NCBI GenBank assembly: GCA_002105175.1
Contig: MCGE01000008.1
Span: 1,302,001 to 1,366,000 of the forward strand
Length of the DNA: 64,000 nt
DNA from: Absidia repens
Lineage: Eukaryota; Mucoromycota; Mucoromycetes; Mucorales; Cunninghamellaceae
Reading direction: 5' to 3'
The position numbers and the translations under genes are program-made. Numbering within the stretch: position 1 is the stretch's first letter; the number at the start of each line of letters is the position of its first letter. Under the pieces are notes generated by a model. It worked only from the letters and a program-made list of their open reading frames with translations. It was not told where the DNA came from and ran no database searches. Shown here in pieces: positions 48,584 through 60,150 of this stretch.

Positions 48584-49306
48584 GCTTCTTACTTGCTTCG
48601 GTAATCCAAGTCTTTGTTGTACTTAGCTTACCAATAGATAGAACACGTCGTTGCTATTTTTACAACACAAATTTAATTGAAATCATCTGGATGCCGTTAT
48701 TTCAAATTTCTGTCATTAAGATGGCAAAATTGCAATAGCACGGAGTAAATTGACATATTTTTTTTCTCTTATTCGTTAGCTTATCAGGATCGACAAAGGC
48801 TTCTGGATGAGAAGGTGAAGTGCAAGCAAAAAAGAAAAAAACGGAAGTACAGTGATATGGGGATGTAACATTTTACAATAGCAGCCCGCCAACGAAGAAC
48901 AAGATCGGCTCTTGATTTTATGTGACGAAAACCCTATTTTGGCATATGATACTCAACCTTCTTTACATTGGTAATGATTTCTTTTATGATTTACAGAATG
49001 TCACATATCCGTTGCTAGCTCATTTCTAATGACAATATGGCACTAATAGTTAAAACAGTAAAATTCTTCTTTTATGACAAAATTCTAGTTAACACCAGCC
49101 AATATTTATTGTTACACCGTCTCTCGAATTTTTTTTTTTAATATTTTTTATATTTTTTTGTTTGATTTTTCTCTTTTCTCTTTTTCCTTCTAATTTTTTT
49201 TTCTTTGTCCTTTTTATTCCCCTTTTATTCCTTTCTCTTAATATTTATTCCTTTTTTTTTTATTTTTTTTGATACCTATTTATACTTTATATATTCTCTC
49301 TTATAA
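48584..49306. other. Upstream region of the arrestin gene
   Basis: No gene recognised. The last 180 bp before the ATG is a strongly T/C-rich strand (49120-49300), a common pattern for fungal 5' UTR/promoter DNA. Confidence 0.5.
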
Positions 49307-51789
49307 ATGTCACAGCAGATCACTACTCGGCTTGTTCTTGATGTACATAGACCTTATTTCCCTGGCGAATCTATTCTTGGCAAAGTCATGTTGGCGTGTC
49401 CTCGCACCATCACGCCTCATGCTATTCGCCTCATATGGACTGGTGGCATTACCATTCGACCTACTCTTCAAGATCACGATAAACACATCTATTTTAGACG
49501 CACTTACGCTATCAGTGATGAACAACTTCACGGCAGGAAAATTGGAAACGGCGTCGCCTATAAATCATCAGCTTTTGTGGAGAACTCCGATACAACCAAA
49601 CCCCTTCAACTTACCTTGGAAGAGTCAGTCACCTATTCGTTTGCCTTTGACGTTAAAGTACCATCCGATATACCTTTACCAAGTAGTACCGAGGTAAATT
49701 TTTGCTTGACGTATTTGGTTTATGGATTTTTTTTTTTTTACTTGACTCATTTTGATGATTTGCTTGAATAGGCTGAATCTTCCATGTTGGGTGGAAAAAT
49801 TGTATATACTATAGAAGCTAATGTGGACTTTATAAAGGATGATCCAAATCCTGCTCAATCTCATGTGATGGTGACTGTGTTGGAGCATATGGATGTCCGC
49901 CTGCCTGAATTGACAGTGCCACGGTCTGAAGAATCTGTCTGCGCTTTATGGCTACCTCATACTCCTTTGGCAAGTCCATGTAATTATAGAACTGCTATGC
50001 GTGTCACGATACCCTGTCAAGCTTCAACTCGAGGTAAAATAAAATAAAATGGAAGACACAGAATTCTACTTGCCCTATTTGTATTCACTGATACTTTGTT
50101 TCTGTGGATCATAGGTGGACAAGTGGAAATAGTTATACATTTGTGGCATAGTGTGGAATTTCAACGAAAGAAAGGCGCGAAGGTTAGCTTGATACGGTTA
50201 CGACAGCTCCATTTCAATGGAAGGTAAGACGTTAATGGGAAATTTAATTAATTTAATGCTCTGTTCTATGTGCTGATCGCTTTTTTTTCTTTCTAAAAAA
50301 ACCATTTAGTGTCTATGCTTTCCCTGATGAAACTGTTCTTGCAATGCGTGCTGATGTGGATTTGAAACAGGACAAAAACTTTATGCAAACACTACGCTGC
50401 AACTTACCTATACGTGATGACCTTACCCCTAGTATCAGTGACTCAGCGAAACTATTAGAAATCTCTTACAAAGTCCAAATCAAGGTACAGCTACAAGAAG
50501 GAACATATCAATCTTTGGATGGCGATTGTAAGGATTACATGGCTGTGGAACTCCCTTTCCTTATTGGCACCGTCCCCTTGATGACTAGGCACTGGAAGGC
50601 TGCGCCTCGAAAAAGTCTCCCCTCCTCCGGTAGCACCAGCGGCTCCAAGAAAAGTTTCGACACAAATGACAATGACAATGGATCGATGTTATCGGCAGAA
50701 CCAATCGGCAAACAAGATAGTAGTCCCACCGAACCAAAATCATCAAAAAACAAATCAAAAGGGGGCAAGAAAAAGGGCACCTTGCGTGATATATTTCGAC
50801 TTCCTGGCAGCAAAACCCCAAAAAAGGACACAATCATTACCACCGATAGCAGCACTCAGTCCAGCAGCAGCAATTATCTTGATAGTGGATCGAACCTTAG
50901 CCGCAGTCGTACCTCCTCGACCAAAAATACCGATCCTGATCCATCTTCCTTGACTCCAGATGATTCGAACACCTCTTACTCTACGCCATCACCTACAACA
51001 GCAGAATCCAAGTCACCACATACAATCCAAACGCAACAACATGCGTTCTTCGAACCTCGCAATATCAGACCATCCAACACCTATCCCTACTCACCGGACG
51101 ACGAAATCACAACCTCGCCATATGGACTGAAGCCCGATGAAAAAGATAATGAATACTTTGACTCTGAACAACTTGCCGCCATCAACAAATCCAAGGCCGA
51201 TGCTATTGCAACAGCTCCTATTACCTCTCCCATCGATGGTGCCAAACTACCACCACCACGTCTGGCTTCATTGACAAGACCAGGGACAGACAAATTTACA
51301 CCAGACCAATTGTTACCGGACAACGATGATGATGATCATGAGCAGGCATTCGAATCAACACCTGCCACCTTTGATGATGATGATAATCATGACGACGATC
51401 TCCCAAAGAAAACCCACCGTGTACACTACCACGACATATTCGGATCATCTGGCGAAGAGGATTCTGATGCTGATGCTGATGATAACGGTGGCGAAAAAGG
51501 CAAATATACCACGGGAGACAATATTACGAAGGACAACGATGACGCTGTGCCAACGACGATCAACAAGCCCGACGACATTGCAAAGCAACAGCAACAACAA
51601 CAACGTGATGGCGAGGGCTCAGCACCTTTGCCAAGCTTTTCGAAACATAATCAACTTCCTTCACCACCGATGGATCAAATGGAGTTCAACAAAGTACACG
51701 AATACACAAGCGATAGCAGCAGTGACGATTCTCCAATAAACGTCTTATCGAAACAATCTCGTCAACAACGACACAAATACACTTGGTAG
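49307..51789 (+). CDS. Arrestin-domain protein (alpha-arrestin-like)
   Basis: Spliced plus-strand gene. Exons are 49307-49693, 49772-50034, 50115-50223 and 50310-51789, with canonical junctions. The N-terminal arrestin fold includes TTRLVLDVHRPYFPGESILG, AIRLIWTGGITIRP, YSFAFDVKVPSDIPLPSSTE and GGKIVYTIEANVDF. The C-terminal arrestin fold includes SPCNYRTAMRVTIPCQAS, VEIVIHLWHSVEF and KLLEISYKVQIKVQL...YMAVELPFLIGTVPL. After about residue 400 there is a long disordered tail, rich in Ser/Pro/Asp and ending in poly-Gln (51590) and acidic runs. Family role: adaptor linking plasma-membrane cargo to Rsp5-type ubiquitin ligases or trafficking machinery. I do not see a PPxY motif in the tail, so ligase recruitment would need another route. 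Confidence 0.88.
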
Positions 51790-52364
51790 TTCAACATAGC
51801 CATGGCATACACCTCCCCCATTATCCTTTCCCAATATGTATGTTTTTCCATTGATTTTTTTGACACTCTTTCTCGATTCCTCATTTTATTATTTAGTTTG
51901 TGATATCCCCCTCATTTAGTTTATCTCATATATACATATTAGTAGCAGTTATATAGTAATAATGTCTTTTTTTTTTTTTTTTTTTTTTTTTGTGGTATAA
52001 TAAAAAAAAACCAGTGCTGCATTTAATTGTTTTTATATATATTTGATCATAATAGTAGACAGACGTGAATAGCTGAACGGTCAGCGTTGGCGTCGGCATG
52101 TGATATGTAATGAACACAAATCAAAGATCTCACACACACGAACAAAAAAAAAAAAGGATAGGGCAATGGGTCATGTTTGGACAAATGATTTTTTTAAACA
52201 GCGCCTTGTCGCCATTCCCCGTCTTTTTTTCCTTTCTTTTTACTTTTTTGTGAACATCATCTACGCTCCAGCCGGCATTCCCTACTTTTTTTTTTTTTAA
52301 TAGACAATTGATATCTTGCTCCCAGCGGCAACAACAAACTTTCACATCAACGAAACCATACACA
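51790..52364. other. Intergenic, arrestin 3' and EMC6 5' flanks
   Basis: A T26-27 tract at about 51966-51991 is followed by A8-9. No gene apart from the flanks. Two T/A tracts near 52140 and 52290 precede the EMC6 start. Confidence 0.5.
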
Positions 52365-52700
52365 ATGAACAACGCACCAACCCAAGATAATGCTCATCAA
52401 TATGTACAGGGCCATGTCCTCCACAACACCAAACAATTGCAATATATTCGATCGTGTTTTGCTGCTATTGCGGGCTCAGCTGCTGGTATTCTTGGTTTGA
52501 CAAACTGGTCAGGGTTTTTATTTTATGCCATCAGTTGGTCTCTTCTCTCCATTCTCTTGGTACTCATCAAAACGTCATCCCCATCACAGCACTTTGTATC
52601 GGGTTGGAAAGGAATTTTCCTTGATGGCGCCATGAATGGATTATTATCATATACCTTATTCCACACTTTACTTTATGGTCTCGTGCATTTGTATCAATAG
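52365..52700 (+). CDS. EMC6: ER membrane protein complex subunit 6
   Basis: Intronless 111-codon gene starting at MNNAPTQDNAHQ. The longer open frame upstream lacks family similarity. The sequence matches EMC6 along its length: NTKQLQYIRSCFAAIAGSAA, GILGLTNWSGFLFYAISWSL, GWKGIFLDGAMNGLLSYTLF and TLLYGLVHLYQ. Length and the hydrophobic segments agree with the family (about 110 aa). Role: core membrane subunit of the EMC insertase in the endoplasmic reticulum, which inserts tail-anchored and multipass proteins. Complete, no anomalies. Confidence 0.93.
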   Translation: MNNAPTQDNAHQYVQGHVLHNTKQLQYIRSCFAAIAGSAAGILGLTNWSGFLFYAISWSLLSILLVLIKTSSPSQHFVSGWKGIFLDGAMNGLLSYTLFHTLLYGLVHLYQ

Positions 52701-52753
52701 ACATAGCTTTTGAAAATTATAATAAAATATATATACATGATTATCTCTTGAAA

Positions 52754-52808
<55 letters not shown>

Positions 52809-53683
52809 TGTTTGATTTTGCTGTTCTCCTTGGTTGATGTTGTGTATGTGTGTGTGTGTGTTATGTGTATGCGCATGTGCGTGTGTCTGCGAGTAATGTG
52901 TATAATTAGAGTGTGTGGCTAGATGGAAAATATTGGGATGATGTGGAACCACTAATGCAAAGAGGCTGAATGTGTAAGGGTGGTGATGATAATGAATTTT
53001 ATATAATCGTGTACTTATAAATATTGTGTCTTGTGGAAGACGGCTCAAAATGGATTTTGCGCTTCAGCTCCCATGCCCACAACGTTTTTTTATTTCGCCT
53101 TGTGTTAATAAAAGGAAGGTTTATTTGAATAAGAGGATCTTCCAATTTTAGTAGGTGAAAATGTCATCTGATTGGAGTAATTTTCAATAATACATGATCA
53201 ATATAAGCCTCTTTTGTTAGTGCCCATAACCGCAGCAAGTAAGAATTAGGGGGGAAATGGGGAAAATGATCAGGCTAGGCGCGGGATTTCAAATTCATGA
53301 AGCGGCGGGCTACGCCTGGGAAGTGGTTTATTTTTCGTTTTTTTTTTCCCTTTTTTCTTTTTCTTTATTACTTTTTCATATCTCTCACCATGTTTTCAAA
53401 ACAATAACTTGATAGCTATTCCTCCTTCGAATTTTTTTATACAAACAACAACCTTTTCTTTATTTTTTCTTTAAAACAACTCAACCTTTTTTTTTTTATT
53501 CTTTGATTATAACACAACTTCATCTTTATTTTCTTTTTTACACACAAACCTGCTGACTCCAGCCCTTATTTGAACAAAAACAACACCAACGCCAACAAAA
53601 ACGCAGAAACAGCAACAACTTTTTTTATCTACATATCAGGAAAAAGTTTTGTGATACATACACTACCACTCTCGACACAAACA
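52701..53683. other. Intergenic with very long poly-T and cyclin 5' UTR
   Basis: A T tract of about 45 nt at 52760-52805 is followed by a TG microsatellite near 52845-52862. A fragment GCGCGGGATTTCAAATTCATG at 53279-53299 resembles the dispersed-repeat terminus, but no repeat body follows. From 53335 to 53683 the strand is T-rich then A/C-rich, typical of a fungal 5' UTR. Confidence 0.5.
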
Positions 53684-54835
53684 ATGGCACTATCCGATGG
53701 ACATCCACATCCGATACCAACCGCTGCTATGGCGGCCTATGATCCACCAACCTACTTACAACAACATCATTCCAACAAACGAGCACTTTACTGCCCTAAC
53801 AATACAAACGAGCATACTGCGGATCTCAACCACATGAAAAACAACAACAACTTCGCTGCAGCATTGATTTCTCCTGAAGATGAACAACAACTACCCTGTG
53901 AACAGTATAAGGAATTTTTGGACGCCTCTCACCATGAACGTGCAGATATGATAGATAACCTAGTTGGTAAGGATATATATTAGTAGTAGGGGGAATTTTT
54001 TTTTACAATGCATGGGATGCTGACTATTTGTACTTCCCCTTCAGACGTTTCTGTCGATATTATTGATTCTATCTGGCCCGCACCAGGTCACGCCAAAGTG
54101 GTAGCTACCAAAGGCTTTATCCGCGAAATCCTCAAACGATCGAAAACAACGTACTTTATGCTTCAAATCAGTCTTTTTTATATTTTCCGTGTCAAACGTG
54201 TGGTGCAAGCAAAACTTCGTATGGCGGCTGGCGAACGACGATACCGGGACAATCTTATGTGTTGCGGTCGACGCATGTTTCTTGCTTCGTTGATGGCTGC
54301 TTCCAAATACATTCACGACAAAAGCTATCGCAACAAAGCTTGGGCCGATGCTTCGGGTTTGACTCTGGCTGAAATCAATGCTTCTGAATTGGCCTTTTTA
54401 CAAATGATCGATTATCGCTTATTTATCAGTAAAGCCACGTTTGAAAAATGGTATACTATGCTCAACCAACGATTGGATCAACGAAAGCAACTACGACAAC
54501 AACAGCAACCGCAACAACAAAAGGAATCACCTCGTTCGTATCATCAACAGTACAATCACCATTGCCTCGTGACACCGAAAGCCATACAGAAACCAAGTGG
54601 GAAGCCAAGTGCTTCGACAATGACACCGGCTATGATAACGAAAGGAATCACGACGACGATAGCGAAAGGAATGACAACTACTGCGCCACTGCCATCACCC
54701 ACCGCCACGATGACGACCACTACTACCACGCCATTTGTCGCAATACCACCACCATCATCATCATTAAGCACTGGGCCTTCTGATGCTTTATCTTCCTCGA
54801 GCCATTACCCTTCGCCAGACTCCCCGTACTATTAG
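53684..54835 (+). CDS. Pho80/Pcl-type cyclin
   Basis: Two exons, 53684-53966 and 54045-54835, joined LV|DVSVDIIDSIWP by a GTAAGG...TTCAG intron. I start at MALSDGHPHPIP because it has an A at -3 (acaATG) and the extra upstream in-frame codons are low complexity. The cyclin box has IIDSIWP, FIREILKRSKTTYFMLQISL, CGRRMFLASLMAASKYIHD, YRNKAWADASGLTLAEINAS, and ELAFLQMIDYRLFIS. These are hallmarks of Pcl1/2/5-like cyclins that partner the Pho85 kinase. A low-complexity tail follows (Gln/Thr/Pro/Ser, 54490-54835). Role by family: targeting Pho85-type CDK to substrates in cell-cycle or nutrient control. The exact Pcl subgroup is uncertain. Confidence 0.88.
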
Positions 54836-55985
54836 TATCTTTCTATTCTTCCGTTCCGTTTCCACTTTACTCCTTCTTCTCCTCCTCCTCCTATTCATCA
54901 TCTCATTTTATTCTAGCTTAGTTTCTCTTCTTTGGTTTATTTTCCTTCTCCCTCTTTGTCTTTTTTTTTCATTATTATATCATATCTTACCTTTGGAAAA
55001 AATAAATAAAGTCTTTATTGTCTACCTCAACAATCTATTCGTACTTTGTCTTTGTTGTCTTTATTACCGGTTTTACTTTTTGTTGTCAATGACGTTGTGT
55101 GCCGCCTTATTTATTAGGTTGATACCTCTCCAGATCTATTCAGCCACATAGACATCATACTGTAGGAACCCACATGGACCATATCCGGAATAACGATGAA
55201 CCACGGACTTACAATATTTTTCAGGAAGCGTTTGATTTGTTGGCTGGATGAAATATATAGTTATTCGAATGATAAAAAGATTTTTTTTTCTTTTAAGGAG
55301 AAAGACATCCTAGACATCATCCATTTTAGGCGTGATGAAGAGGCAGGAGGGGAAGAAATGGGTGACGCTGGATGCAAATTTCGATGGATACTTCCTTTAT
55401 ATAGGTGAGAGATAGCGCTTTATTGATAAAAAAAATATAGAGCGTAGAATCCATGAGAGCATGTCATGTTGAATCTAAAAAACTGGGATTTGGTCTGAGT
55501 GGTAGAAGGCTAAACGTAAACAGAAAAATTCGAACCTTTCAAGCGGTGATTGAGGTTCAATAGGGCCTAGAAGGTGTATAGATCATTCTACAGCATTGAC
55601 AAAAGTAATCAATACCCTCCAACCAGTGGCCCGATCGACTTCATCTTTTTTCTTGTTTTTAAATGAAAATAAAATGAAAAGATGATCATCTTTTGTATAG
55701 AGACCTAGCGCGCTCAAAACAACCCTTTTTAGTATAATGCAGAGCAAATCATACTCTCCCCCAAAAAAATAAAAAAATATGGCCTAAAAATTCCGCATTT
55801 TGCCCAGTACCGTCATCAAAGGGAGGAACTCTGAAGTACTGGCAAAATACAGTAAAACAATAAAAATAGCCTAACGCATTATTTCTACCCAGAAGGCATA
55901 ATCCATGCCAGCAACATGCATAAAAAACACGCCCCAAGTGGTTGATTGGAGGGGCGGTGGGGGGATGGTGAGGTAGCAAATGGGT
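54836..55985. other. Intergenic, no gene supported
   Basis: The start holds the cyclin 3' UTR (AATAAA near 55001). A 70-codon frame at 55196-55408 (EKDILDIIHFRRDEEAGGEE near its end) looks partly coding, but it has no domain or supporting gene structure and is left unassigned. Confidence 0.4.
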
Positions 55986-56480
55986 GACTTTTGGGAGCTT
56001 TGAAGAATGATCAATGTGGAAAATTACAAATGAATATCTTTTATTGAATCATGATTGTCAACACCAGACAAAGAAAAGAGTGATGGTAAAAAAAAGAGAT
56101 CTATCGCACAAGACATGAGAGAAACAAATGGGATTTTTTTTCATTGAAGCATGTAAAAAGAGACATATTTTATTCAGTTGTTGATACAAGACATAGCAAA
56201 CTAGCGCCAAACTAAGGTAATAGAGGCTCCCCCGGAGCCAACTAATGATTGTTCTAAATCTTCAATCCAAAATGAAAGGGTTTCCCCATGCATCTTGTGA
56301 TCGCTGTTCAGAAAACCCTTCTATACTAGTCCTACCACTAATCTAAGATCATCATGGCTTCAGAGAAATTGATTGCTGAAGAAAAATAGAAAGAAAAAAA
56401 GAAATGAACGAAAGAATGAGCGCGAAAAGATAAAAAATTGAGCGAAAATAAAAAATCACATGGCGGGATTTGAAACATTT
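55985..56480 (-). repeat. Dispersed repeat, copy 10 (reverse)
   Basis: Reverse copy with TTCATTGAAGCATGTAAAAA (56139), CCAAAATGAAAGGGTTTC (56266), CCCATGCATCTTGTGATC (56284) and CTATACTAGTCCTACCAC (56321). It ends at the terminus ATGGCGGGATTTGAAACA (56459-56476), which is well conserved here. Confidence 0.78.
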
Positions 56481-56859
56481 TCTGTGGCCTGTCGCTGAGC
56501 GACCATTTCGGTTTGCTAGATATCGCATGGCTACACACATACAATGTAATTTTGTTTTCCGTTGATATCGTTATTGTGGGTTCCCACTATATACAATATA
56601 TATCAGCCCAAATACACACCATGCACCCTATACATACGCTCGTATACATTATACATTTACATACAATTATCAATGACAGGCAAAACATAAACATACCATT
56701 ACAAAGGATTTGCATAAGAAGACACTGGAGTGTATTTTTTCAATCTTTTTTAGCAGGTCATATAATCCAATCCTTTTGTTTATTTTCAATTTGTGTGTAA
56801 TATATAAGATAAATGAACTGAATTAAAATCAATAAAAAAAAAAGGGGAAATTCATAAAA
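56481..56859. other. Intergenic, 3' flank of aminotransferase
   Basis: AT-rich with no gene recognised. Presumably contains the 3' UTR of the minus-strand aminotransferase gene. Confidence 0.5.
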
Positions 56860-58576
56860 TTATACTGATACATTTCTAACTACATCATCCACAGCCTTGG
56901 CGAAGTATTCCACATTGGAGCTTGATAAACCCGCCATCGAGATACGCCCATTGTTAGTAAGATAAATATGGTATTTTTCAATCAAGACCTTGACTTGAGG
57001 GGCTAAAAAAAAAAAAAACCAATCAATCATTAATATGGGAATTTTAAGTCATTCACTTTATCCCTCCATTTCCCCTCGCACGCGATGTGTTTTACCTTTG
57101 AGGCCAGTGAAAGAAAACATGCCAATTTGATCCACGATGTGATTCCAAGTTCCTGGTGTTTTCAGATCCAGTAAATGTTGGTATAACGCCTTACGCATAT
57201 CAATGATACGATGAGACATATATTTCAAGTTTTCCTTCCATTCTGCATACAGAGCATCGTCGTTCAATACAATGTCGACAATACGAGAGCCATACGCCGG
57301 TGGGTTGGAAATCTCAGAACGTTGTAATTTTTCCATCTGGGAGAGTACACGTTTGGTATCTTCCGGCGTCTTGCATACAAATGTTAAATTACCGGCACGT
57401 TCACCTATAAAGCAATCCAGGTACATGATAATGATGAGTTTCCTTTTTTTTTTTTTCACTCTTTCTTCCGGCCCCGCCCACCCTCTTCTTACCATAAAGA
57501 CCAAAGTTTTTGGCAAAAGATTGAGCAACAAACAGTTCAAAACCAAGATCGACAAAGTAACGAACAGACCAAGCATCACGATCCAAATCACCCGAGGCAA
57601 ATCCTTGATAAGCACAGTCAAAGAAGGGGAAGTGATCTCTGGCACGCATGGCTTCGGCAATACCTTTCCATTGGTCTTGGGTTGGATCCACACCGGTAGG
57701 ATTATGGGCACAGGCATGTAAGATAAACACACTACCCTTAGGAGCTTGTTGAATGGCATCCAGCATTCCTTTGTAATCCAGTCCTTTGGTCACGGGGTCC
57801 CAGTAAGCATATTCTTCCACTTGAAACCCGACACCTTCAAAGATATTGCGATGATTGGCCCACGTAGGGTTGGAGATGTAGCATTTGCCGCTGCCCTTGC
57901 AATGATGAGCCAAGAACGCCGCACCAGTGTGGTTGGCTCCTGTGCCGGAAATCGTTTGTACTGCACCCACGCGTCCTTGCTGAATGGCCGCACTGTCCTT
58001 TCCAAGAATCAATTTGCTTGCTGCCTTTGTATAAGAAGGTTGCCCGGCAATAGGCTGGTATTCATGGTCCAGAGAAGCGTCATTGAAGAGAATAGCATCC
58101 GCCTAGATCGGAACGACGTAAGTAAAAAAAAAAAAAACAAAAAAAACAAAACAAAAAAAACAAAAACAAATAAACAATCGAGAGAGTGCTAAAGTGAGTC
58201 AACGGTCGATGACGAAACGTACTTGCTAGAGGGCCCTTTCCCCCCCCCCTTCCTTCACTTACTTTTTTAACAACCGGAAGAACATAAGGCTTGAGTTCGT
58301 CTGTTCGAAAAGCACCAACACCAACATTGATCTTTTGAGGATGGGTATCGGCCTTGTAACCAGCAGTAAGGCTAAAGATAACATCGGCAGGGGCTTGAGG
58401 TACGTTTTGGAAGACTGAAACTATGTTTTATAATGAGCGAAAAAGAAACAAGAATGGTGTTTAGAGCAAACAGAATAAATATTCAAAGATAGCAAAAATT
58501 TACCAGACATATTGTTATTGAGATGAGAAGATAATTGTTGTAGGCGTTGAGAAGAAGAAGAAGAAGAAGGAGCCAT
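56860..58576 (-). CDS. Aspartate aminotransferase (cytosolic type)
   Basis: Minus-strand gene with several introns, complete from MAPSSSSSSQRLQQLSSHLN (58576) to NVSV-stop (56860). Class I aminotransferase landmarks: VFQNVPQAPADVIFSLTAGY, KINVGVGAFRTDELKPYVLP, DHEYQPIAGQPSYTKAASKL, GTGANHTGAAF, SNPTWANHRNIFE, LHACAHNPTGVDPTQDQW, FFDCAYQGFASGDLDRDA, and the PLP-lysine motif AQSFAKNFGLYGERAGNL, split by an intron after GLYG. The substrate-binding region IDMRKALYQHL and the C-terminus YHIYLTNNGRISMAGLSSSN follow. Role: reversible transamination of aspartate with 2-oxoglutarate using PLP. The short Ser-rich N-terminus lacks a clear amphipathic mitochondrial presequence, which favours the cytosol. 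Confidence 0.93.
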
Positions 58577-59759
58577 GATAGAAATTCCCTCGTTTTTTTA
58601 TGCAGGTGAGATTTAATTTTTTTTTGGTGGCGTGGTCTTTTTTTCGGATTTTAAAAACCTTAATATGGAATGAATCAAGGGATGGATGTTACGGGTTCTG
58701 ATTGTACCTAAGGCAAATAAGGGTGTAAGGGAAAAAAAATAAAGAAGAAGGAAAAAAAAAACGAAAACAGAAGAAGAGTAAAAGAAAATAATAATCCAGG
58801 TCCAGGTGAGGGAATATACTGCTTTCATGTGATTATCATGTTAAAATGGAGGAAAAATATCAAATGGCCGACAGTTCACCCGGCAAACTCTTGTTGTACA
58901 GTAAATACTTACAATATAGTATGTGCTGATCATTTTCCCTTTCATTAAATATAGAATCGCAAGCTCCTTCATCCAGAACGCTGCTAATATAAGCATAGAA
59001 TATGTTCTTAAATAACTTGAGAACACTCCCCCCCAAAAAAGAAAACCGAAGAAATCATCGCTTCATTCAAGAAACAAACAAAAAACCACTACAATTCAAC
59101 GCATGAACAAATGCCATCAATGCTTCCAAGAAAAAAAGACAAACCCACCATGCTGTCACTGTTGAGTGGCATTGACTGTAATTTTTTTGAAAAAAAAGCG
59201 AACAGCAAGGCAATCACTTCTACGATGTGTGACCCACCATTCAACCACACACCTAAATTCGCTTGAAACCGCTTCCTGGCCACGTGCATGTCATACCCAA
59301 CCCATACCGATTTTTCCCTCCATTATCCCAATACACACCCAGTCATCGGAGGAAGTTTGCTTAACTAACATCGTTCTTCTAATGTTAGTGATATTAGCCA
59401 ATCCTCTAATAACGAAATACAATATTAGTACAATATTCATTGTTCAATCTTTTTTGATGCAGAAGAGCCTTCCATGCCGCTAAAAAAAAAAACAACCAAC
59501 CCAACCAACCAAGGATGGTAGTTCGGACAGTGCGCTGGGATAAAATGCCATTCTTGAAGTGCCCCGATCTTGCCCGTAAAGACGCCTAGGAAAAAGAAAT
59601 TCCAAGCTGCCAATGTCGAATGGTAATGGTGATGGTTCCAGGAGGCGAGAGCAGACATGTTCATGAAGGTTTACGATGTTGATTATTATAGTAAAAAGTA
59701 GAACTGCTTCCATTTCTGTACCCAGTTAATCCACTCCCCCATTTCCCTCATAAAATATA
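58577..59759. other. Intergenic upstream of aminotransferase
   Basis: No gene recognised. The immediate upstream part is A/G-rich on the plus strand (58730-58790). Small frames are open on both strands without domains. Confidence 0.45.
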
Positions 59760-60150
59760 TTAAATTCCCGCTCGCGTGATTTTTTTTTTTCGTCTCTCTT
59801 TTCATTTTCTTTTTTCTTCGCCATTGTCACTTCTTTAAGGTTATGGTGATATTAGATTAGTGTTAGGACTAGTTGAAAAAGGGGTTTCACATCAGAGATT
59901 ATAACATGCATGGGGGAACCCTTTCATTTTGGATTCGTGATTTCCCAACCTCCATTAATTTAGCCATCCTTTTAGAATAGTGTTATTAGCTTGGGTTAGC
60001 TTAGCGTTAGTTGTTATAGTTTATACTATTGTTATATCTGCATTAAACGTGTCTTGTATTTTTACCATTAGTCTCTTTCATGTCTCTATTGTCTGTTGAA
60101 TAGATTTGGTATACGTGCGAGTAAAATCCGGTGTGTGTGTGTGTGTGTTT
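59760..60150 (+). repeat. Dispersed repeat, copy 11 (forward, short)
   Basis: Short forward copy. It begins with a diverged terminus, AAATTCCCGCTCGCGTGATT, followed by GGACTAGTTGAAAAAGGGG (59867), ACATGCATGGGGGAACCC (59904) and CTTTCATTTTGGATTCG (59922). It ends soon after the CATTAGTCTCTTTCATGTC block. Confidence 0.72.

Noticed and set aside
49269..49697. Plus-strand 142-codon frame overlapping the arrestin start
   Set aside because: It overlaps exon 1 of the arrestin gene in another frame and has no domain.
53570..53683. Upstream extension of the Pcl cyclin
   Set aside because: The extra 38 codons are Asn/Thr-rich and hydrophobic UTR-like sequence. The ATG at 53684 has better context.
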